From the NCBI RefSeq assembly GCF_023156285.1, contig NZ_JAKZAJ010000007.1, forward strand, positions 1 through 64,000: 64,000 nt of DNA, in the 5' to 3' direction. The notes beneath the pieces were generated by a model, which saw only the letters and a program-made list of their open reading frames with translations, had not been told where the DNA came from and did no database searches. The stretch is from Marinobacter koreensis (GTDB lineage Bacteria > Pseudomonadota > Gammaproteobacteria > Pseudomonadales > Oleiphilaceae). The position numbers and the translations under genes were made by a program. Shown one piece after another: positions 46,322-55,774 of the stretch (position 1 is the stretch's first letter; each line of letters starts with the position of its first letter).

Positions 46322-46929
46322 GGATTCAGCAAGTCAATCTTTACACCAGTGAACTGCGCCCGCGGAATCAGCGGCTTACAGCGACTACGGCTGTCTTGTC
46401 GCTGGTGGTGGTGTTTGTCGGGGTTCTTGCGATCAGCGTCTGGTCGTCTTATCAGAGCCGGCAGCTGGAGGCGAAATTGGCAATGACGCAGCATCGTAAT
46501 GAGCAGTTGCAGGCTGCCGTCACTGCGATGTCCGAAGCGGTGAAACAGCGCCAACCCGATCCCGGGTTGGAGGCGGAACTGGAAGGTCTCAACCGCACTT
46601 TGGCCCGTCGGCAGCGCTTGCTGGATCGGGTCTCCGGGCTTGCGGTCGGACAAAGCGGTACGTTTTCCCCCCTGATGTCCGCGTTGGCACAGCAGATACC
46701 GGATCAGGTCTGGCTTACCGGAATTACCCTGGAGCTGGATCCGCTTCATGCTGAAATTCGTGGCCGGACGCGTGACAGCCATCGGGTGCCCGTCTATCTG
46801 GAACGGCTGGGGCAGTCGGCGGAGTTTCGCGGACGCACCTTTGGTTCGTTCCGTCTGAGTCGTCCGGAAAAGGGCGGCCCGGTCGAGTTTTTCGTGGCCA
46901 CGCGGCCCGGTGAGGAGGGTGGATCATGA
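46318..46929 (+). CDS. PilN-like MSHA biogenesis protein (MshI2)
   Basis: A 203-residue bitopic membrane protein with the PilN opening RIQQVNLYTSELRPRNQRL, one transmembrane helix (about 22-42), a coiled coil (about 44-110), and a ferredoxin-like periplasmic domain with QIPDQVWLTGITLE. PilN-type proteins bind the PilM-like partner by the short N-terminal tail. ATG overlaps the mshI stop; the next gene also overlaps by four bases. Confidence 0.82.
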   Translation: MRIQQVNLYTSELRPRNQRLTATTAVLSLVVVFVGVLAISVWSSYQSRQLEAKLAMTQHRNEQLQAAVTAMSEAVKQRQPDPGLEAELEGLNRTLARRQRLLDRVSGLAVGQSGTFSPLMSALAQQIPDQVWLTGITLELDPLHAEIRGRTRDSHRVPVYLERLGQSAEFRGRTFGSFRLSRPEKGGPVEFFVATRPGEEGGS

Positions 46930-47612
46930 TCGGCCACCTGAAAAATCTGTATCAGCAAGGCGCAGACCGCTTTGATGAGCGGCCTGTTCGCGAACGCACC
47001 CTCATGACGATTACCGCCATAGTGGTGGTTCTTTTCCTGGTCTGGATTCTGATTCTGGAGCCTCAGTACCGGGCCCGTGATGAACTGGGACAACAGTTGG
47101 ATGCTGCCGGGAATCAACAGGATCAGTTGCTGGCCCAGCAGCAGACCCTGGAGCAGACGCTGTCCGAGGATCCCTCTGAAGCGTTGCGGGAAACACTCGC
47201 TCAGCGGCGCCAGCGGCTCGATGATTTGAACCGGCAGATCGGCGAGACCGCGGATCGGCTTATCGCGCCACAAGCCATGGTTGCCTTGCTTCGTGAGATC
47301 CTGGCTGCCCAGGACGATCTTGTTCTTGAATCCCTCGAACTCAAAACACCTGAACCGGTGTTTGCCGAAAGTGGCTCACCCGATAAAGCACAGAGTGACA
47401 GTGAGTCGGAACCACTTTTGTACGCGCATCAGGTGGAGCTACGTATCTCCGGGAGTTACCCGGCGGTGCTTGCCTATCTGAAAAAACTCGAGTCTCTTGA
47501 TGATCGCCTTGGGTGGGTCCGGCTGGAATACACGGCTGGTGACTGGCCCAAAGGGGAGGCCGTCATTGACGTGCGCACTCTGAGCCTGGATAAGGCATGG
47601 CTGGGAATCTGA
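46926..47612 (+). CDS. mshJ: MSHA biogenesis protein MshJ (PilO-like)
   Basis: A 228-residue inner-membrane protein: short cytoplasmic tail, transmembrane helix (about 28-48, TAIVVVLFLVWILIL), long coiled coil (about 50-120) and a periplasmic PilO-like domain. It should pair with the PilN-like product to link the inner-membrane platform to the secretin. Starts within the stop codon of its neighbour. Confidence 0.85.
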   Translation: MIGHLKNLYQQGADRFDERPVRERTLMTITAIVVVLFLVWILILEPQYRARDELGQQLDAAGNQQDQLLAQQQTLEQTLSEDPSEALRETLAQRRQRLDDLNRQIGETADRLIAPQAMVALLREILAAQDDLVLESLELKTPEPVFAESGSPDKAQSDSESEPLLYAHQVELRISGSYPAVLAYLKKLESLDDRLGWVRLEYTAGDWPKGEAVIDVRTLSLDKAWLGI

Positions 47613-47613
47613 T

Positions 47614-47937
47614 ATGAACATCGCCCGTAGCTTTGGATTGATCGTGTTTTTGCTTGTCTGGGGACAGGCCAATGCGGTGCAGGACCCCACGCGTCCGCCG
47701 CACGCTGGGGAACCGACAGCGAACCCTGCGCCACTCAGGACGCTGTCGCTGGATTCCATTGTGTACGGCGAGGGTCGGCGAGTGGCCGTGATTGACGGTC
47801 GCCCAATGCGCGAAGGTGAGACCGTGAACGGGGTGCGCGTGAAAGCCATTCATTCTGATCGGGTTGAGGTCCTCGACCGTGGGCACAAACGCGTGCTAAG
47901 GCTTGAGCCGTTGCCGGGTGTGCGGGTGAGTCGATGA
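47614..47937 (+). CDS. mshK: MSHA biogenesis protein MshK
   Basis: A 107-residue periplasmic protein with a signal peptide (to about residue 21, ending QANA). Then comes QDPTRPP, common at the start of PilP/GspC-type secretin-binding proteins, and a small beta domain (LDSIVYGEGRRVAVIDGRPM ... GVRVKAIHSDRVEV). Likely bridges inner-membrane MshJ and the secretin MshL. Overlaps mshL by four bases. Confidence 0.82.
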   Translation: MNIARSFGLIVFLLVWGQANAVQDPTRPPHAGEPTANPAPLRTLSLDSIVYGEGRRVAVIDGRPMREGETVNGVRVKAIHSDRVEVLDRGHKRVLRLEPLPGVRVSR

Positions 47938-49682
47938 ACAATACGGAGGCAACCAGAAGCATCATGAGAAAGATCTGCCGACCGGCACTGGCCTGTATGG
48001 TCGGGCTGGCACTGTCCGCGTGCAGCAACAATCCTCTCATGCGAACGTCCACCGCCACGTCGACCGATGCAGCCGACGAGATTGTTAAGACCCTGGACAA
48101 AGCTGATGCTGCTGGTCAGAACCAGCAGGCCGATGCCTCGAAGCAGACGGCGCAGCACAGCCTGCCGGCCGATGTCAGTGCGGCTCTGCTGCCGCCCCTG
48201 CAACCGGCTGGCTCGCGTGATGACCGGTTCGATGTTAACGCCCGTGCGGTGGAAGCCCGCAGTTTCTTCGAATCTCTGGTGGCCGGCACCCGATTCAACG
48301 TGGTGGTAGAGCCGGGGCTGTCGATGCCGATCGACCTTCGCCTTCACGATGTCACCGTACCGGAAGTCATGGACATCGTCTCGGATCTCTACAATCTCGA
48401 TATCGAGCGCAATGGGCGCCTCTATCGGGTCAAGGCCGACAGGCTCCAGACCCGCATCTTCTCGATCGATTACCTCGATTTCAAGCGCAAGGGTGGTTCG
48501 GAAACCCGGGTCAGTTCCGGTCAGGTGACGGGGTCACGCTCGTCGGGTACTAACAATGGAACCACTAACTCAAACACGGGTAACGAGGACCGGAACCTGG
48601 TGGGTACCACCATTTCCACAAAAACCGAGTCGGATTTCTGGAATGACCTGCAGGCCACCCTGAATATGATGGTTGATTCGGAGGCCGGCGATCAGGTGAT
48701 TGTGAATGCCGGTGCGGGCCTGGTTATGGTTCGGGGACGCTCTGATACCCTGAAGCTGGTAGAGGATTATCTCCGGCGCACGGAATTGATCATGCAGCGG
48801 CAGGTGGTGCTGGAAGCCAAGATTCTGGAAGTGGCCCTCAATGAAGGCTATCAGCAGGGCATCAACTGGTCGGATCTGCAGCGCGCATCGTCCATTACCG
48901 CAAGCGACGGCCTTCCCGCTGACTTCACCGCTCAATCCCTGGCTGGCCAGACCATCAGCACCTCGGATATTGGCGGCCTGTTCTCCGCCTCTTTCCGTGA
49001 GGGCAGCTTTTCAGCGTTGATCCAGCTCCTTGGAAGCCAGGGCAATGTTCAGATTCTGTCCAGCCCGAGGGTCTCCACGGTGAATAACCAGAAAGCGGTG
49101 ATCAAGGTTGGTACGGATGAGTTCTTTGTCACCGATATTGACTTCAACAAGGACAACACCAACCTGACCGGGTCAGACAGTACGACCACCTCGGTTGAGC
49201 TGACGCCATTTTTCTCGGGTATTTCCCTGGATGTAACACCCCAGATCGCGGATGACGGGGCCATCACGCTGCACGTTCACCCGTCCGTCAGTGAGGTCAG
49301 CGATCAGGAAAAGGTGATTACGGTGGGTGATCGGGATGTCACGCTGCCGCTGGCGAAGAGCACGGTTCGGGAAACGGACAGCGTCGTTCGGGCTGACAGC
49401 GGGCAGATTGTCGTGATCGGTGGCCTGATTCAGAATACCAGTGAAGACAACAATTCCGCGGTTCCGTTTTTCAGCGATATTCCGCTGGTGGGTGAGCTGT
49501 TCAAACAGCGCAAGTTTGACTCACGCAAGAGCGAGCTGGTGATTCTGCTCCGGCCGGTGGTTGCCGGCAGGGGCACCATGGCTTCGGATATCTCGTCGAG
49601 CCACCAACGGATGAAGGTGTTGCGGGAACTCCTGCAATCTTCCCAGTCGGTCAAGCCCGAACCGGAGCGCGCGCCACGGTAA
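47934..49682 (+). CDS. mshL: MSHA secretin MshL
   Basis: The outer-membrane secretin through which the pilus exits. It has 582 residues. A lipobox LSAC near residue 30 indicates a lipoprotein. Short N-domains (about 80-250) precede the secretin core, with VQILSSPRVSTVNNQKAVIKVG and the C-terminal VVIGGLIQNTSEDN / IPLVGELFK signature. A Ser/Thr/Asn/Gly-rich insert lies near 195-220. A later in-frame ATG (47964) would still keep the lipobox. Confidence 0.93.
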   Translation: MNNTEATRSIMRKICRPALACMVGLALSACSNNPLMRTSTATSTDAADEIVKTLDKADAAGQNQQADASKQTAQHSLPADVSAALLPPLQPAGSRDDRFDVNARAVEARSFFESLVAGTRFNVVVEPGLSMPIDLRLHDVTVPEVMDIVSDLYNLDIERNGRLYRVKADRLQTRIFSIDYLDFKRKGGSETRVSSGQVTGSRSSGTNNGTTNSNTGNEDRNLVGTTISTKTESDFWNDLQATLNMMVDSEAGDQVIVNAGAGLVMVRGRSDTLKLVEDYLRRTELIMQRQVVLEAKILEVALNEGYQQGINWSDLQRASSITASDGLPADFTAQSLAGQTISTSDIGGLFSASFREGSFSALIQLLGSQGNVQILSSPRVSTVNNQKAVIKVGTDEFFVTDIDFNKDNTNLTGSDSTTTSVELTPFFSGISLDVTPQIADDGAITLHVHPSVSEVSDQEKVITVGDRDVTLPLAKSTVRETDSVVRADSGQIVVIGGLIQNTSEDNNSAVPFFSDIPLVGELFKQRKFDSRKSELVILLRPVVAGRGTMASDISSSHQRMKVLRELLQSSQSVKPEPERAPR

Positions 49683-49683
49683 T

Positions 49684-50523
49684 ATGTACGAGACCCACTT
49701 CGGACTGCAGGAAGCACCGTTCGCATTGACGCCCAATACCCGCTACTTTCTGCGGTCACCCAGCCATGCTGATGCGCTGGAACTCCTGCTGGTGGCACTC
49801 CGGGAAAGGGAGGGTTTTATCAAGATCACCGGCGAGGTGGGCACGGGAAAAACCCTGCTGTGTCGACTGTTACTTAACGAGCTGGATGATATTGCCTGTA
49901 CGGCCTACATACCCAATCCTCACCTGTCGGCGGATACCCTTTACGAGGCGGTGGCGGAAGAGCTCGGTGTCGATATATCCGGCTGTGCCAACACCCATCA
50001 GGTGCTCAAGGCGCTTAACCAGCGCCTGATCGACCTGGCGATGGACCAGCAGCCGGTTGTGCTGGTGATTGACGAAGCCCAGGCCATGCCGGAACCCACC
50101 ATCGAGGCGTTAAGACTGCTGACCAACCTCGAAACCGAGAGCACGAAACTGCTCCAGGTCGTGCTGTTTGGTCAGCCTGAACTGGATCAGCTGCTCGGCA
50201 AGGACAGTCTGCGCCAGCTGCGTCAGCGAATCACCTTTCAGTATCACCTGAAGCCACTGGATCGCGCCTCGGTTGCCCAGTATCTTCGCCACCGGCTTGC
50301 CCAGGCCGGATATAACGGCGGTGAACTGTTTGCGCCCGGCGCCCTGAAGCTCATTGCCCGCTCCTCCGGAGGGATTCCCCGGCTGGTCAATATCCTGGCG
50401 CACAAGGGACTGCTTGCGGCCTGGGGGCAGGGCGCCCGACAGGTCGGGCGAGTTCATGTGTTGAGTGCGATCCGGGACACCGACAGCGCGATCCGTCCCG
50501 GGCTGATCGGGAGGTGGCTATGA
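49684..50523 (+). CDS. mshM: MSHA biogenesis ATPase MshM (ExeA-like)
   Basis: An AAA ATPase of the ExeA/GspA type, probably helping secretin insertion or pilus assembly. It has 279 residues, opening MYETHFGLQEAPFALTPNTR, with Walker A GEVGTGKT (about 47-54), Walker B VLVIDEAQAMP, and a C-terminal helical lid. No peptidoglycan-binding domain is fused. The mshN ATG overlaps its stop. Confidence 0.9.
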   Translation: MYETHFGLQEAPFALTPNTRYFLRSPSHADALELLLVALREREGFIKITGEVGTGKTLLCRLLLNELDDIACTAYIPNPHLSADTLYEAVAEELGVDISGCANTHQVLKALNQRLIDLAMDQQPVVLVIDEAQAMPEPTIEALRLLTNLETESTKLLQVVLFGQPELDQLLGKDSLRQLRQRITFQYHLKPLDRASVAQYLRHRLAQAGYNGGELFAPGALKLIARSSGGIPRLVNILAHKGLLAAWGQGARQVGRVHVLSAIRDTDSAIRPGLIGRWL

Positions 50524-51629
50524 GTCTGCTGAACGATGCCCTTCGGGCGGCGGAACAGCGCCAGAAGCGCACTGGTCAATCGGGTGCCTATACGGGGCAA
50601 CCGTCTGCCCCCGGAACACGATCGCGCCAATTCCCGCTTCTTGCCGCACTCCTTGGTGTCATCGCCGCGGGGTTGGGAGGCTGGTACCTGTGGCCTGATT
50701 CTCCCTCAAAGACGCAGGAGTCCGTTGCCGTGATGCCGCCGGCGGAGGCTTCCTCATCCCTTGCGACGGGGCACAAGGAAGCCCCGCCGGTAGCCACCGA
50801 GCAGAAGTCCGTCGCCGAGCCCCCTGCAGAAACGCATCCGGAACCCACGTCAGGGAGTAAGCCTCCGAGTAATCCGGTCAGGGATAATGTCGAATCCGTG
50901 TCGGGTGACCGGCCTGAAGCCTCATCAGGTGTCGCATCCGATCCGCAGGCGGTAGAAAAAGCAGCAACCGTTTCGGTTCCGACGAGCGACAAGCCGGAAA
51001 CCTCCGAAGCGGCAACGGAGAGCAAACCGCCATCGCCGCCGGTAAAACGAGTGCGTGAGACGCCGGAGTTTCGTGATCGGCAGTTGAGCCGGGATATTGG
51101 TGAACTGTTGCAGTCTGGCCGGACCGACGAAGCCGAAGCAAGGTTGCGTTCCCTGCTGCAGCAACAACAGGCACCGCAGAGCCGCGAGGCGCTCGCCCGG
51201 GGATTCCTCGTGTCGGGCGATTACCAGAAAGCACTGGACTGGTTGCCCGAGGATGCAGGGGCTGGGAACCCGAACCTTCGGGTGTTGCGTGCCAGGGCAT
51301 TGCTTGCCGGCGGAAATCTGGAGGCGGCCCTGTCCACGTTGCGTAATGATATTCCGCCGGTGCAAAACCATCCGGAGTACCTGGTCACACTGGCCACGCT
51401 GTTGCAGCAGGCCGGAGAGAACCAGGCGGCCGCGGAGCAGTGGACCCGACTGCTGGCCTCCGATGACAGTCGTCCGGCCTGGTGGGTGGGGCTTGGCATT
51501 GCCCTGGAGTCTCAGGGCCAGCTGGACAGCGCAACGCGGGCCTACGCCGAGGCAGCGTCGCTGCCGGGGCTGTCGCCGGCGCTTGTTGATTATGTACGCA
51601 AACGTCTGAAAACCTTGCAGGCTGGATGA
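50520..51629 (+). CDS. mshN: MSHA biogenesis TPR protein MshN
   Basis: A 369-residue bitopic protein. The N terminus SLLNDALRAAEQRQ is the conserved cytoplasmic motif. A transmembrane helix follows at about 40-60, then a long Pro/Glu/Ser-rich spacer (about 65-180) and TPR-like helices (about 195-369). It probably works with MshM at the envelope. ATG at 50520 (overlap ATGA) is preferred to GTG at 50514. Confidence 0.87.
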   Translation: MSLLNDALRAAEQRQKRTGQSGAYTGQPSAPGTRSRQFPLLAALLGVIAAGLGGWYLWPDSPSKTQESVAVMPPAEASSSLATGHKEAPPVATEQKSVAEPPAETHPEPTSGSKPPSNPVRDNVESVSGDRPEASSGVASDPQAVEKAATVSVPTSDKPETSEAATESKPPSPPVKRVRETPEFRDRQLSRDIGELLQSGRTDEAEARLRSLLQQQQAPQSREALARGFLVSGDYQKALDWLPEDAGAGNPNLRVLRARALLAGGNLEAALSTLRNDIPPVQNHPEYLVTLATLLQQAGENQAAAEQWTRLLASDDSRPAWWVGLGIALESQGQLDSATRAYAEAASLPGLSPALVDYVRKRLKTLQAG

Positions 51630-53398
51630 TGACGACCGAACCGAAAAAGAAGATCCGCATTGGTGACCTGCTGGTTCAGAATGAGGTCATCACCGAAGAC
51701 CAGTTGATGACGGCACTGCGGGAGCAGAAAGATACCGGGCGCAAACTGGGGCGCACGCTGATCGATCTCGGCTATGTCGACGAAGACAGTCTGTTGAACA
51801 TTCTGTCGCGCCAGCTCGACGTGCCCTTTGTGCAATTGCGTCACTATCAGTTCAACAATGAGCTGGTGAAAAAGCTTCCCGAGGCGATGGCACGTCGGTT
51901 CCGGGCCATCGTGCTGGCGGAACAGCATGGCGAACTGCTGGTAGGCATGGCGGATCCACTGGACATCTTTGCCTACGATGAACTTGTCCGGGTGCTCAAG
52001 CAGCCCATCAAACAGGCCGTCGTCCGGGAAAGCGAACTGCTCAACACGCTGGATCTCGTCTACCGTCGAACCGAAGAGATTGCCTCCCTGGCGGAGGAGC
52101 TGGAAGACGAACTGGGCGACGACGCCTTCGACCTCGCGGATTTGTCAGCCGAGTCGGAGAGCGAGGATGCGCCGGTCGTCAAGCTGCTGAAAACGCTGTT
52201 TGAGGACGCCGTGCAGGCGCGGAGTTCGGATATCCATATCGAGCCGGACGAGTCCGTCGTCCGGATTCGCCAACGGGTGGATGGCGTGCTCCAGGAACAG
52301 GTGATGAAGGAAAAACGGGTCAATGCTGCTCTCGTTCTTCGTTTGAAACTCATGGCCGGCCTGAATATTTCCGAGAAGCGGTTACCCCAGGACGGGCGCT
52401 TCAATGTGCGCGTCAAAGGCCGCAGCATTGATGTGCGGGTATCCACCATGCCCGTTCAGTTCGGCGAATCGGTGGTCATGCGTCTGCTCGACCAGAGTCA
52501 GGGCATTCTGAATCTGGACAGCACGGGCATGCCCGAGGATGTCCTGGACCGTTTCCGCCGGATGATCCGCAAACCCCACGGCATGATCCTGGTAACGGGC
52601 CCGACGGGTAGCGGTAAAACCACGACCCTCTACGGTGCACTCACCGAACTGAACCGACCTGAGGTGAAGGTGATCACTGCCGAGGACCCGGTGGAGTATC
52701 GCCTGCCACGGATCACCCAGGTTCAGGTCAATCCCAGAATCGGTCTTGAATTTGCCAACGTGCTGCGAGCCGCACTGCGACAGGATCCGGACGTTATCCT
52801 GGTGGGGGAAATGCGGGACCGGGAAACCGTGGAGATCGGCTTGCGAGCGGCCATGACCGGTCACCTTGTCCTGTCGACCCTGCACACAAACGACTCAATC
52901 AGCAGCGCCATGCGCCTGATTGATATGGGCGCGGAGCCCTTCCTCGTGGCCAGTTCGCTGTTGGGGGTGGTGGCGCAGCGTCTCGTCAGACGGGTTTGTG
53001 AGAACTGCTCGTCTCCTTATGAGCCGACGGATCAGGAACGGGTCTGGCTGGAAACTTATGACCTGGATCCGCTGGATCTTGAGGCCGGCTTTGTCCAGGG
53101 GCGCGGTTGCTATCAGTGCAGCAACACCGGTTACAAGGGCCGGGTGGGCGTTTACGAATTACTGGAAATGAATGAATTCATGCTCGACGCGCTGCGGCGC
53201 AGCGACGTATCCGGCTTCACTCGGGCCGCCAGAAACAGTCCGTGGTACAGGCCATTGGGCCGGTGTGCCATGGATTATGCATTACGCGGTGTAACGACGC
53301 TGGAAGAAGTGGCGCGGGTGGCGGCGACATCGGAAGGGGAGTTCTCGCCCGAGGATGAGATTCCCATGCCCGATAGTCCGCTGGGAGGTTCTTCCTGA
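51626..53398 (+). CDS. mshE: MSHA pilus extension ATPase MshE
   Basis: The hexameric secretion ATPase that polymerises the pilus. It has 590 residues. An N-terminal MshEN domain has paired RIGDLLVQNEVI and KLGRTLIDLGYV motifs (residues about 10-60), the tandem pattern known to bind c-di-GMP in Vibrio MshE. The ATPase core has Walker A GPTGSGKT, the Asp and His boxes (TAEDPVEYRL, GHLVLSTLHTND), Walker B VILVGEMRD, and a C-x2-C ... C-x2-C zinc site (CENC, CYQC). Starts inside the mshN stop. Confidence 0.95.
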   Translation: MMTTEPKKKIRIGDLLVQNEVITEDQLMTALREQKDTGRKLGRTLIDLGYVDEDSLLNILSRQLDVPFVQLRHYQFNNELVKKLPEAMARRFRAIVLAEQHGELLVGMADPLDIFAYDELVRVLKQPIKQAVVRESELLNTLDLVYRRTEEIASLAEELEDELGDDAFDLADLSAESESEDAPVVKLLKTLFEDAVQARSSDIHIEPDESVVRIRQRVDGVLQEQVMKEKRVNAALVLRLKLMAGLNISEKRLPQDGRFNVRVKGRSIDVRVSTMPVQFGESVVMRLLDQSQGILNLDSTGMPEDVLDRFRRMIRKPHGMILVTGPTGSGKTTTLYGALTELNRPEVKVITAEDPVEYRLPRITQVQVNPRIGLEFANVLRAALRQDPDVILVGEMRDRETVEIGLRAAMTGHLVLSTLHTNDSISSAMRLIDMGAEPFLVASSLLGVVAQRLVRRVCENCSSPYEPTDQERVWLETYDLDPLDLEAGFVQGRGCYQCSNTGYKGRVGVYELLEMNEFMLDALRRSDVSGFTRAARNSPWYRPLGRCAMDYALRGVTTLEEVARVAATSEGEFSPEDEIPMPDSPLGGSS

Positions 53399-54624
53399 TG
53401 GATTTCCGGTATCGGGGGAAAGATGCTTCCGGCAGTGTCCAGCAGGGGGAGCTGTCGGCGCCGAATGTGGATGCCGCCGCCTCCGAATTGATGCGCCGGG
53501 GCATTACACCACTGACTATCCGCGAACATCAGCCGCGTGTCTCGGTAACAGACCGAATCCAGACTATGGGCGTGTTCCGCCAGAATGTGACTCTCGATGA
53601 GTTGATCGTTTTCTGTCGTCAGATGTATGCACTGACCCGCGCCGGGATTCCTCTGATCCGGACCATGCGGGGGCTGGCGGAAACCTCCCGGTCACCGGTG
53701 CTGGCCAAGGTTCTTGAGGACGTCACTACCCGGTTGGAAGGCGGTACCACCATGGCGACCGCCATGCAGGCCCATCCCCGCGTGTTTTCTGATCTGTTTG
53801 TGGCCATGATCCACGTCGGCGAAAACACGGGCAGGCTGGATGAAGCGTTCAAGCGACTTTCGGAGATTCTGGAGCTCGAGCGGGACACCAAGCGACGGTT
53901 GAAACAGGCCATGCGGTATCCCACCTTTGTGATGGTCGCCCTGCTGGCTGCGCTGATGGTGGTGAACTTCCTGGTGATCCCGAAATTTGCGGCGGTTTTC
54001 AACAAACTGGGTGCCGATCTGCCGTTCCTCACCCAGATACTGGTTGCGACCTCCAATTTTCTGCTCGGCTACTGGTACGTCGTCCTGTTCGCAGGAGTGG
54101 CGCTTGGAATGCTGGTGCAGCAGTGGAAGCAGACAGAGCAGGGGCGTTTGACCTGGGATCGATACAAGTTGCGTTTGCCGGTGATTGGTAACCTCCTGGA
54201 ACTGATTACCCTGAGCCGGTTTGCCCGTAATTTCGCGACCATGCTGGCGGCTGGCATGCCGGTGACCCATGCCCTGAGCGTGGTGGCCGACGCCACCGAC
54301 AATGCGTGGATTGCGACCCACATCCGGGACATGCGATTCGGAATCGAGCGGGGTGAAAGCCTGCTCCGTACGGCTCGTCAGAGTGGCATGTTCCCGCCGC
54401 TGATCCTGCAGATGATCGCCGTGGGTGAGGAAACCGGTTCCGTGGATGAAATGCTGAACAATGTAGCGGATTTCTACGACGAGGACGTCGATTTCGGTCT
54501 GAAGCGCCTGGCCGAATCCATTGAGCCGATTCTGATCGTAGCCATGGGCATACTGGTGTTGATTCTGGCGTTGGGTGTATTTCTGCCGATCTGGGACCTG
54601 GGAGCCGCAGCGCTGGGGAGGTAG
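53398..54624 (+). CDS. mshG: MSHA inner-membrane platform protein MshG
   Basis: The PilC/GspF-type polytopic platform on which MshE acts. It has 408 residues with two T2SSF repeats (about 70-195 and 275-400) and three to four transmembrane segments. The family motifs FCRQMYALTRAGIPL and FARNFATMLAAGMPVTHAL begin each repeat. Shares one base with the mshE stop. Confidence 0.94.
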   Translation: MDFRYRGKDASGSVQQGELSAPNVDAAASELMRRGITPLTIREHQPRVSVTDRIQTMGVFRQNVTLDELIVFCRQMYALTRAGIPLIRTMRGLAETSRSPVLAKVLEDVTTRLEGGTTMATAMQAHPRVFSDLFVAMIHVGENTGRLDEAFKRLSEILELERDTKRRLKQAMRYPTFVMVALLAALMVVNFLVIPKFAAVFNKLGADLPFLTQILVATSNFLLGYWYVVLFAGVALGMLVQQWKQTEQGRLTWDRYKLRLPVIGNLLELITLSRFARNFATMLAAGMPVTHALSVVADATDNAWIATHIRDMRFGIERGESLLRTARQSGMFPPLILQMIAVGEETGSVDEMLNNVADFYDEDVDFGLKRLAESIEPILIVAMGILVLILALGVFLPIWDLGAAALGR

Positions 54625-54627
54625 CCA

Positions 54628-55176
54628 TTGCCAGTGTCGAGGCTGACGGGAAGCAGTGAGCTCGCAAATAGCCGGCGATTTCGGCTGGCTCTGGTGCTGG
54701 TAATACTGGCGGTGCTCGGGTGGTTTTTGGTGGGAGCACTGGAACGCCAGGCCAGCAAGGTAGAGCGGCAGAGTGTCGGGCTTGTGCTCAGTCAGCTCAG
54801 GGCGGCCCTGGTGGTCAAGGGCGCAGAAATCATGCTGGACCGGGGCGCTCGTTTCGAAAGCTACGTAGGCATCAACCCGGTGGGGTTGGTGCAGCAGAAC
54901 TGGAATTCGTTCGAAGGCGCCTGCACGGACGATGGTCCAGCGAGAGGGAAATGGTGTTTTCGGCCTTCTCCGGAAGTGAAAGGCGATACCGCGAAGACTG
55001 GCCGATTGTTATACCGGCCGGAACACCGAATCCAGATCGGCCAGCGGGTGGCCGAGCCAGGCGCGACGCTGGGCTGGATGGTGACGACACAGTTTTCGGA
55101 CCGGAACGGCGATGGTCGTCAGGACGAATCAGAGAGAACGACCGGGTTGATGTTGGAACCGGTGACAGAGAATTGA
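54628..55176 (+). CDS. mshF: MSHA biogenesis protein MshF
   Basis: A 182-residue bitopic protein with one transmembrane helix (about 18-38) and a periplasmic domain. Position between mshG and the first pilin, and overall form, fit MshF; sequence conservation in this family is low. The TTG at 54628 lies six bases after GGGGAGG, with an in-frame GTG at 54634 as an alternative. An Asp/Gly/Arg-rich segment near the end (DRNGDGRQDESE) could bind metal. Confidence 0.75.
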   Translation: MPVSRLTGSSELANSRRFRLALVLVILAVLGWFLVGALERQASKVERQSVGLVLSQLRAALVVKGAEIMLDRGARFESYVGINPVGLVQQNWNSFEGACTDDGPARGKWCFRPSPEVKGDTAKTGRLLYRPEHRIQIGQRVAEPGATLGWMVTTQFSDRNGDGRQDESERTTGLMLEPVTEN

Positions 55177-55212
55177 TGTAGGGCCCCACACAAAAAGAAG
55201 GAACGCATTACT

Positions 55213-55746
55213 ATGAAAAGCCAGACAAGACTGAATCGCGGCCAGGGTTTTACCCTGATCGAACTGGTGGTGGTGATCGCCATACTGGGCATTCTGGCGG
55301 CATTTGCTCTGCCACGGTTTGCTCAGTTGTCCGAACAGGCCCACCAGTCCAGTATTCGGGCGACGGCAGGCGCCTTGTCCGCCGGCGTGGCCCTGGCCAA
55401 GACCCAGTGGGTTTCGAACGGGTTTACCGCAGCCACCACCAACGTTCAGGGGTTTGGCAACGACAATATCGATGTGAGCGGCGACGGTTGGCCCACGGCC
55501 ACCGGCGGTGCCATTGATACCAATATGACCGTGACTCGTTGTCAGGAAGTCTGGCAGGGTTTGTTGCAGGCCAATGCGCCGACAATCACGGGAACGAGTG
55601 CCTCGCCCGACTATGCAGTCAGCGTCCAGCCGGATGGTGATGCGGGGCAGGGCCCTGACTGTGTTTACACCTACCAGCCGGACGGCCAGGGCAGCACCAT
55701 CGTCTATGACGCCGACACCGGTGAAGTAACCACAACCATTAACTGA
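55213..55746 (+). CDS. mshB: MSHA minor pilin MshB
   Basis: A type IVa prepilin-like protein of 177 residues. The leader MKSQTRLNRGQG is cut before Phe, giving FTLIELVVVIAILGILAAFALPR with Glu5. Two Cys near the C terminus (about 117 and 156) could form the pilin D-loop. Order mshB then mshA matches Vibrio. Confidence 0.9.
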   Translation: MKSQTRLNRGQGFTLIELVVVIAILGILAAFALPRFAQLSEQAHQSSIRATAGALSAGVALAKTQWVSNGFTAATTNVQGFGNDNIDVSGDGWPTATGGAIDTNMTVTRCQEVWQGLLQANAPTITGTSASPDYAVSVQPDGDAGQGPDCVYTYQPDGQGSTIVYDADTGEVTTTIN

Positions 55747-55774
55747 TCAACCAAGCAAAACGTGGAGTAGAGCC

